From a virus: a stretch of 24,372 bases of DNA. The stretch's first letter is position 1. Each line of letters starts with the position of its first letter. The stretch is from positions 1 to 24,372 of IMG/VR virus record IMGVR_UViG_3300023223_000147. One strand, 5' to 3'. The position numbers and the translations under genes were made by a program. Positions 19,942 to 24,372 of this stretch are shown here, piece after piece. The notes under the pieces were generated by a model. It was given only the letters and a program-made list of their open reading frames with translations, made no database searches and was not told the DNA's origin.

Positions 19942-20047
19942 TCTGGAGGGTGGCTACTGTCCGCAAGGCAGTGGAAGCGTACTTCTGGCGATCCGGCCTC
20001 AGTCCCCGTGAGCGCCGCTGTACGGGTAGAGCAGAGCACCCTCCAGG
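19942..20047 (+). ncRNA. Structured RNA segment E closed by a 10-bp perfect stem
   Basis: CTGGAGGGTG (19943-19952) is the exact reverse complement of CACCCTCCAG (20037-20046), with a flanking T-G pair, so about 105 bases form one closed domain. Its first hairpin is TACTGTC-CGCAA-GGCAGTG (19955-19973, one wobble). The 3' part, GCTGTACGGGTAGAGC, looks like a tRNA D-arm, but no T-arm follows. It has the same design as segments B and C: a closing stem and then a hairpin. It lies between tRNA-Met and a small gene. Confidence 0.55.
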
Positions 20048-20067
20048 TGATCTTACTTAGGACAGCC

Positions 20068-20253
20068 ATGTTGATGAAGGTTTACTACAGGTTGAGGATG
20101 GTTGCTCGTCGGATGGCGTTCTGGTTTGGCTATTTCAACTGTGGTGTAACGGAGGAAGACTATAATCGGATCTATGGTGGGCTCCCTGGGACTGAGGGGT
20201 GTACTTATGAGAAGTATGTAGCCAACCGAAGGTCTGAGTACTCTCAACGATGA
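20068..20253 (+). CDS. Small basic protein inside the RNA cluster, 61 aa
   Basis: A 61-residue basic protein, starting MLMKVYYRLRMVARRMAFWF, with an amphipathic or weakly membrane-seeking N-terminal helix and a polar rest (GCTYEKYVANRRSEYSQR at the end). The ATG at 20068 has TTAGGA about seven bases upstream. The frame is open further upstream to 20008, but that part lies in the stem of RNA segment E, so the shorter start is preferred. Its stop TGA is also the first three bases of tRNA-Asn, so tRNA processing would cut the message at its stop codon. Function unknown. Confidence 0.6.
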   Translation: MLMKVYYRLRMVARRMAFWFGYFNCGVTEEDYNRIYGGLPGTEGCTYEKYVANRRSEYSQR

Positions 20254-20325
20254 TCTGTAGCTCAACGGTAGAGCACTCGGCTGTTAACCGAGTGGTTGTA
20301 GGTTCAAGTCCTACCAGGTCAGCCA
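20251..20325 (+). tRNA. tRNA-Asn (anticodon GTT)
   Basis: A canonical cloverleaf: acceptor TGATCTG/CAGGTCA, D-stem GCTC/GAGC, anticodon stem CTCGG/CCGAG with loop CTGTTAA (GTT at 20283-20285), T-arm GTAGG-TTCAAGT-CCTAC, discriminator G and encoded CCA. G73 and anticodon GTT agree with asparagine. Its first three bases are the stop codon of the preceding gene. Confidence 0.97.
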
Positions 20326-20338
20326 ACTAAGGACTCCG

Positions 20339-20860
20339 ATGACCGACATCCGTTCTAAGCGATGCGTCTTCGTCTCCCACTGTATGCTGGCTCAGGGTAT
20401 TATGGCCGAGGGTGTGGTCAAGAAGTTCCCTGCTATGGTCAAGCCCGTTATCCAGTTCTGCATGGATCACGATATTAACATGTTTCAGATGCCTTGTCCT
20501 GAGACCCTTTGTGCTGAAGGCGGTCTTGGCCGCCCTACTCATGGTAAGAAGTGGTATGAGGCACACGGCCTGCCTGAGACTGCTAGAGTGATAGCTGAGG
20601 GCCAGGTTAAATACATGCGTGATCTGACTGCGCAGGGGTTCGAGATCCTGGCTATTATAGGGGTGGACTTCTCCCCTGCTTGCGCTGTAAGCTACTTGAA
20701 CAGAGGCAGGTCTACGGTCCCCGGTGAAGGGATCTATGTTGAGGCTCTAAAGGTAGTTATGGAGAAGCACGGACTGAAGGTCCCCTTCCTTGGTGTGACT
20801 GCGAAGTGGCATAAGAAGATGCAGCGTGATCTGAATGCTTTGATAGGTGTCCTCTGCTAG
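20339..20860 (+). CDS. TudS-related (DUF523/CD3072-like) Fe-S desulfidase-like protein
   Basis: A 173-residue protein that resembles the TudS/DUF523 group, whose characterised members (thiouracil desulfurases) remove sulfur with a 4Fe-4S cluster held by three cysteines. The three matching sites are HCMLAQG (C15), MPCPETLC followed by GGLGRPTHGKKWYE (C53 and the GGL loop at 61-63), and GVDFSPACAVSY (C115). The rest is alpha/beta, with a KYMRDLTAQGFEILAIIGV core strand-helix. The closest relatives I recall are annotated as CD3072-family TudS-related putative desulfidases; the substrate is unknown. It starts 13 bases after tRNA-Asn behind AAGGA (20329-20333). It is followed by an Fe-S carrier gene, which fits a need for cluster delivery. 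Confidence 0.75.
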   Translation: MTDIRSKRCVFVSHCMLAQGIMAEGVVKKFPAMVKPVIQFCMDHDINMFQMPCPETLCAEGGLGRPTHGKKWYEAHGLPETARVIAEGQVKYMRDLTAQGFEILAIIGVDFSPACAVSYLNRGRSTVPGEGIYVEALKVVMEKHGLKVPFLGVTAKWHKKMQRDLNALIGVLC

Positions 20861-20869
20861 GGGTTTACT

Positions 20870-21214
20870 ATGTCTGTTGATCTAACTGAGAAAGCTGCTG
20901 CTGAGGTTGCTCGCATTATGAAGGAGCAGTCTCTTGATCCTGCCACGAGCTACCTTAGGTTTGGTATACAGGGCGGTGGTTGCAGTGGATTCGAGTATGT
21001 CCTTGGCTTTGTGGACTCCTTCTCTGTTCCTGATGTGGATAAGGATGCATTGCTTGAGTCTAGAGGCGTAAAGATATTGTCGGATGAGAAGTCTCTTGAG
21101 ATGGCTGATGGCACTGAGATTGACTTCGAGTCTGACGTTATGAACCGTAAGTTTGTCTTCAATAACCCCAAGGCCTCTCGCTCTTGCGGCTGTGGAACCT
21201 CTTTCTCGGTGTAG
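20870..21214 (+). CDS. A-type Fe-S cluster carrier (IscA/ErpA/SufA family)
   Basis: A 114-residue HesB-like protein of normal length. It binds and hands over Fe-S clusters through three conserved cysteines: C38 in GGGCSGFEY, and C106 and C108 in SCGCGTSF at the C-terminus. All are present. Phages carry such genes occasionally, and the reason is usually unclear. Here it sits directly after a TudS-like protein that needs a cluster and 2.6 kb before a radical SAM protein. A dedicated carrier for those two is a reasonable inference. ErpA versus IscA versus SufA cannot be decided from the sequence. Confidence 0.93.
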   Translation: MSVDLTEKAAAEVARIMKEQSLDPATSYLRFGIQGGGCSGFEYVLGFVDSFSVPDVDKDALLESRGVKILSDEKSLEMADGTEIDFESDVMNRKFVFNNPKASRSCGCGTSFSV

Positions 21215-21215
21215 T

Positions 21216-21455
21216 GTGGTTAAACGTCGATACGCTGAACGAGAAGAACATCGCCTGCGCACAGCTCTGGAGAATGAGATGAACCAGATGTGTAAGGAAG
21301 GTGTCATTAGTAATGGCTCCGTTGAGTCTGTAGATTGCTCTCATCCTTCTGGCTTGAGTATGGCCGATATTCGTGTTAAGCCTGACAAGAAGCACTGCCC
21401 CGCCTGTGCTGTGGATCGGATAGGAGAGGTCGGTGCCAGAGAAGTGGAGCGATGA
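21216..21455 (+). CDS. Small Cys-containing protein, 79 aa
   Basis: A 79-residue basic protein with a helical charged first half (VKRRYAEREEHRLRTALENE) and a C-terminal pair CPAC near residues 67-70, plus two earlier cysteines (MCKEG, DCSHPSG), enough for one zinc site. The GTG at 21216, one base after the carrier stop, is the first credible start, but no ribosome-binding site is visible. It overlaps the next gene by 23 bases. Function unknown. Confidence 0.55.
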   Translation: MVKRRYAEREEHRLRTALENEMNQMCKEGVISNGSVESVDCSHPSGLSMADIRVKPDKKHCPACAVDRIGEVGAREVER

Positions 21456-22050
21456 CCCCGCCATTGGTTTTGTTCTTGGCAACGGGGAGTCTAGACGAGG
21501 GCTTAACCTGCATGCTCTGGTCACCCATGGACCCGTCTTTGGTTGTAACGCCCTTTATCGTGACTTCATTTCTACCGTCCTTGTGTCCGTTGACAGGATG
21601 ATGGTCCATGAGATCCGAGAGTCCCGTTACAAGGGTCATCTGATCTACCGAGAGAGAACATCTGATACACCCTTCCGCCTGCTATCTACCCACGAAGACA
21701 CCGTTTACGAGGATAGGGGATGGTCAGCTGGCCCAACTGCCCTCCACTTGATGTGTCTGCGGTACCCGAACATTAAACGTATATATCTGATAGGGTTTGA
21801 TCTTGCTGATGATGGGGATACGGACGATCCGGAGCCCTTCAACAACCTTTACAAGGATACTCCCAACTACCGCCGTTCCGCTGATCATGCTACACCTGAT
21901 AGGAATTGGGTTAACCAGCTCTCCAAGGTGTTCTCTTGGTTTGAGGGACCAACATTCATACGAGTAGGACCAGGTCGCCGGCCGAAGGAGTGGAATCAGG
22001 AAGGCGTCTTCTATGCTGACTTCGATGTGTTACCTAAAGGAAGGTTATGA
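21433..22050 (+). CDS. DUF115-like protein (possible glycosyltransferase-related)
   Basis: A 205-residue protein with FVLGNGESRRGLNLHAL at its start, a pattern shared by DUF115/MptE-like and phage proteins (GNG.Sr.gldl). FGCNALYRDF (36-45), VLVSVDRMM (49-57) and YLIGFDLADDG (about 117-127) follow. Family relatives sit in flagellin or surface-sugar modification loci; the catalytic activity of the phage form is unknown. The GTG start follows GGAGAGG at 21423-21429. It is the first of four genes that appear to handle sugars or metabolites, so a role in glycan or base decoration is plausible. It is coupled to the next glycosyltransferase by ATGA. Confidence 0.7.
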   Translation: MPEKWSDDPAIGFVLGNGESRRGLNLHALVTHGPVFGCNALYRDFISTVLVSVDRMMVHEIRESRYKGHLIYRERTSDTPFRLLSTHEDTVYEDRGWSAGPTALHLMCLRYPNIKRIYLIGFDLADDGDTDDPEPFNNLYKDTPNYRRSADHATPDRNWVNQLSKVFSWFEGPTFIRVGPGRRPKEWNQEGVFYADFDVLPKGRL

Positions 22051-22925
22051 GGAAGCTACCGCTGATAGTGCAGGTGCCTACGGGTATAGGTGACTTCTCC
22101 TGGGTCTACAGCAAGCTGGTTACACTCGGATGTCCTCTTGAGATAGAAGTCTGTGCCGGTGGACCACCCCGCTTGCAGCCTATCTGTGACCTCTTGCCTG
22201 CTATCTCTAAGATGTACACGGGTACCATTGGTTACGGTGAGCTGGTCCGTATTCAGAAGCCCTCCAACTTCTCCTTGACGGAGATAATCAACTGGCCTCA
22301 TGGAGTACCCTTGCCATTGTCCGCTAACAACCATATTGAGAAGGGCCAGAGGATTGAGACCTGGCTCCCTGACATGGGCATCTGTCATCACTACGAAGTG
22401 TTTCCTTCTGCTAATGACCTCAAGATAGCTAAGACAGTCCATAACTTCGACAAGTTTGTCTGTATCTATGCCTCTTCCAAGGCCACAAGTGGTACCTGGA
22501 ATGGATGGCAAGGTCCTCAGTGGGTGGAGTTCATGCAGTTGTTCCGTGCTCAGGTGGCTCCCCTCCCCTTCGTTCTCATCGGTGCTCCTTGGGATGTGGA
22601 CTTGGGCTTGGAGATTGCCGCTTGTGCTGCTGCAGCCAGTATACCCCTGGTTAATCTGGTGGCTCAGACTCCACTAGGTGCCTCCTTCACTATTATCAAG
22701 GACTCTGTATACTTTGTGTCATTCCCGTCGGGGATGGGCATTATGGCCCACGTTCTTCAGCATCCTACAACCATGTTCTATCCTGAAGCGTTGCGGATAA
22801 TGCTAGGGTCATATGTCTCCCCGACGAGTGACGCGGACAACCTGTTCTATGAGACTGTGTTTATCCCTCCTGCTGAGCTATTGCAGTGGATCATTGACGT
22901 TTATAAGATCAAGGATAAGCTGTGA
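22047..22925 (+). CDS. GT-B glycosyltransferase, GT9-like
   Basis: A 292-residue protein with the layout of heptosyltransferase-like (GT9) enzymes: an N-terminal GTGIGDFSWVYSKL-type loop (13-25), a second Rossmann half with KFVCIYASSK (about 136-145), FVLIGAPWDVDLG (about 175-187), and a conserved-looking FPSGMGIMAH near residue 226 that could touch the nucleotide-sugar. The acceptor is unknown. It is likely cytosolic and linked to the GT2 gene that overlaps its end (GTGA). In phages such genes modify DNA bases or the virion or host surface; no base-modifying enzyme is visible here. Confidence 0.72.
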   Translation: MRKLPLIVQVPTGIGDFSWVYSKLVTLGCPLEIEVCAGGPPRLQPICDLLPAISKMYTGTIGYGELVRIQKPSNFSLTEIINWPHGVPLPLSANNHIEKGQRIETWLPDMGICHHYEVFPSANDLKIAKTVHNFDKFVCIYASSKATSGTWNGWQGPQWVEFMQLFRAQVAPLPFVLIGAPWDVDLGLEIAACAAAASIPLVNLVAQTPLGASFTIIKDSVYFVSFPSGMGIMAHVLQHPTTMFYPEALRIMLGSYVSPTSDADNLFYETVFIPPAELLQWIIDVYKIKDKL

Positions 22926-23791
22926 AACCAGACTGTGTTAGGGTAGGATTGGGTGAGCCTCGTCCGATGGTCTCCATCGTGATGCTCCTGTGTGACTTTG
23001 ATGATAAGGACCAGTGGGGTATCTGTTCTACTGCTCTGCTTGGGCTTCGAGAGTCTGCCCCGCATGATGCTGAGATCATCCTCGTAGTCAACAAGTCCTC
23101 TGATATGTTACGTCTGACGGTTGATCAAGCTGTGGACCGGGATGGTCGCATCCGAGTGATCTATCTGAGTCATAATTGTGGTGTAGTTGCCAAGAACCTC
23201 GGGTATGAGCTTGCTCAAGGAACATTTATATTCTCCATTGACTCGGATGTGGTAGTCCGGTCTCCTGATGTCTTTAAGCGTTGTCTTAAGTTCATGGAAG
23301 CACATCCTGAAGTGGCACTTGTGGGTCCGTGCGGTGGCAAGATAGTGAAGGAGTTGTGGGAGAAGGACAAGTGGCCCATTGGCAATTGGGATGGTATGGA
23401 GACTATCTACGGCTACTCGGACCCGGTTGACTTTGGTACTCTTGATCCGATGGATGGTGCGTTGGTAGATGCTATTCCTAGTCTGTTCTGGTGCTTCCGG
23501 AGGAGTGTAATTGAGCAGGTTGGCGCCTTGGACTGGCGCTATGGTCCTTTCGTAGGGTCAGACTCTGACTTCTGTTTTCGATTGAAGGAGCAGGGCCATA
23601 AGATTGCTGTCCTAAGGGTTCCTGTCACGCATCATGGAGGCGGTGGTAGTTCTCATAAGGAGCAGGGCATACAACTGGACACTATTAGGCTGAATCATCT
23701 TGTGCAGCTGTATGAACAGTGGTTTCCAAAGGTTGATGTTATTCGTGAACCTGGAACTCCGCCACCCCCTGTAGATGAGGACGAGATATGA
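22922..23791 (+). CDS. GT-A glycosyltransferase, family 2-like
   Basis: A 289-residue glycosyltransferase of GT-A type. It shows the N-terminal VSIVMLLCDFDD start, a nucleotide-sugar-binding region, the metal-binding DSD at 107-109 (FSIDSDVVVRSP), ALVGPCGG near residue 137, and the late FVGSDSDFCFRLKEQGHKI followed by VTHHGGGGSS, which matches the acceptor-side ED..., H motifs of the family. All expected motifs are present, so it is probably active. The GTG start overlaps the GT9-like stop and the stop overlaps the radical SAM start, so the three are coupled. Donor and acceptor cannot be read from sequence. Confidence 0.85.
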   Translation: MKPDCVRVGLGEPRPMVSIVMLLCDFDDKDQWGICSTALLGLRESAPHDAEIILVVNKSSDMLRLTVDQAVDRDGRIRVIYLSHNCGVVAKNLGYELAQGTFIFSIDSDVVVRSPDVFKRCLKFMEAHPEVALVGPCGGKIVKELWEKDKWPIGNWDGMETIYGYSDPVDFGTLDPMDGALVDAIPSLFWCFRRSVIEQVGALDWRYGPFVGSDSDFCFRLKEQGHKIAVLRVPVTHHGGGGSSHKEQGIQLDTIRLNHLVQLYEQWFPKVDVIREPGTPPPPVDEDEI

Positions 23792-24372
23792 AGATCTTAT
23801 TCATTGCTAAAGAACTCCGCATGGACCCGCTTGGGATCATGTATCTCAGTGCTCAGCTCAAGGCCGACGGTCATGAGGTTGAGATGGCTCGGATGGATGA
23901 CAAGAAGGCTCCCGGCCATGCTGTGGTTGAGAGGTTCCAGCCCAATGTCCTAGCCTACTCCATCTGCTCTGGTCTTGAAGGTTTCTACGAGAAGTGGGAT
24001 GCAGAGTTCCGTGCCATGCTTGACCACCAGGTGCTGAGTCTGTGGGGTGGACCTGCCACGACCTTCGATGTCGAGCTGAAGAGGCGCTTGAGTGTTGGTC
24101 CTCACAGCATGGCGTTCAGTGGCGAGTGTGAGCATGCCATGTCCGAGTACCTCCGTACTATGGAGCATCCCACGCCAAGTATCGTGGACCTTGATGACAT
24201 CCTGCCTCCTGATAGGTCTATCGCCTATCAGTTTAAGAGCCTGCGGGATAACCCTATCAAGAACGTGCTGACCCGTCGTGGTTGTCACTATGCCTGCTCG
24301 TATTGCTTCAACCGGGACTTCAACAAGCTGTTCCGTAAGCAGCTCCCGAAGGGTATTTACCGCTACCACTCT
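23788..24372 (+). CDS. B12-binding-type radical SAM protein (N-terminal part)
   Basis: The open frame runs to the window edge, giving 195 residues without a stop. Residues 1-130 resemble the cobalamin-binding domain found before many radical SAM cores (MKILFIAKELRMDPLGIMYL, then DGHEVEMARMDD and a WGGP segment near 86). The Fe-S motif is RRGCHYACSYCFNR (C166, C170, C173), the CxxxCxxC of radical SAM enzymes. It would use S-adenosylmethionine and a 4Fe-4S cluster, with or without cobalamin. The catalytic remainder and the C-terminal domain lie outside the window. It is coupled to the GT2 gene by ATGA. The substrate is unknown; methylation, or sugar or tail modification in the same cluster, is possible. 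Confidence 0.88.
   Translation, partial: MKILFIAKELRMDPLGIMYLSAQLKADGHEVEMARMDDKKAPGHAVVERFQPNVLAYSICSGLEGFYEKWDAEFRAMLDHQVLSLWGGPATTFDVELKRRLSVGPHSMAFSGECEHAMSEYLRTMEHPTPSIVDLDDILPPDRSIAYQFKSLRDNPIKNVLTRRGCHYACSYCFNRDFNKLFRKQLPKGIYRYHS

Noticed and set aside
20018-20060. Possible tRNA with D-arm-like GCTGTACGGGTAGAGC
   Set aside because: No T-arm, no acceptor partner and no five-pair anticodon stem can be found downstream. The bases are used by the closing stem of segment E.
1-24372. CRISPR array, insertion sequence or integrase
   Set aside because: No regularly spaced direct repeats, transposase motifs or integrase were found. The only exact longer repeat I saw by eye is the 18-base pair in the RNA cluster.

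Overview
The window looks like part of the genome of a tailed double-stranded DNA bacteriophage (or prophage) with a large gene set. All supported genes lie on the + strand. They are packed so that stop and start codons usually overlap (ATGA, GTGA, TAATG), many are small and unrecognisable, and GTG and TTG starts are common. The recognisable genes are typical of phages that rebuild host nucleotide metabolism. No structural, packaging or lysis gene is seen, and the sequence does not settle the host. The tmRNA and the CCA-encoding tRNAs show only that it is bacterial.

Layout. (1) 1-2370: thyX, a YhaM-like OB/HD-domain nuclease, an exported small protein and an intrinsic terminator. (2) 2371-4829: small unknown genes behind repeated phage-type promoters (TTGAAC, 18-base spacer, TA-rich -10). 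(3) 4836-10478: a DNA replication and repair block with a complete family A DNA polymerase with proofreading domain, several zinc-ribbon or membrane miniproteins, a HAD phosphatase, a second shortened family A polymerase with altered motif C, and a family 4-like uracil-DNA glycosylase. (4) 10483-18682: a long run of small genes in which pyrF (OMP decarboxylase), an orotate-type phosphoribosyltransferase and a stand-alone class II ribonucleotide reductase C-terminal domain can be recognised. (5) 18683-20325: an almost protein-free RNA cluster with a tmRNA, tRNA-Met(CAT), tRNA-Asn(GTT), several further structured RNA segments, and boxA-like repeats between them. (6) 20339-21455: a TudS-related Fe-S desulfidase-like protein, an A-type Fe-S carrier and a small Cys-containing protein. 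(7) 21433-24372: a DUF115-like protein, a GT9-like and a GT2 glycosyltransferase, and the start of a radical SAM protein.

How the parts may work together (inference). PyrE-like and PyrF activities would make UMP from orotate, the NrdJ-tail protein points to a B12-dependent ribonucleotide reductase elsewhere in the genome, and ThyX makes dTMP. With two polymerases and a uracil glycosylase, the phage appears to supply and police its own pyrimidine pool. The Fe-S carrier sits next to two proteins that need Fe-S clusters (TudS-like and radical SAM).

The most unusual region is the RNA cluster at 18683-20325. Between the tmRNA and the tRNAs are about 560 bases of non-coding, strongly self-complementary sequence. 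It contains two related hairpin modules with a compensatory base-pair change, each preceded by the same 18-base boxA-like repeat. This could be a new member of the large ornate phage RNAs (GOLLD/ROOL type) or a new family. A second notable pattern is that several promoters sit inside hairpins that would hide the ribosome-binding site in read-through transcripts only.
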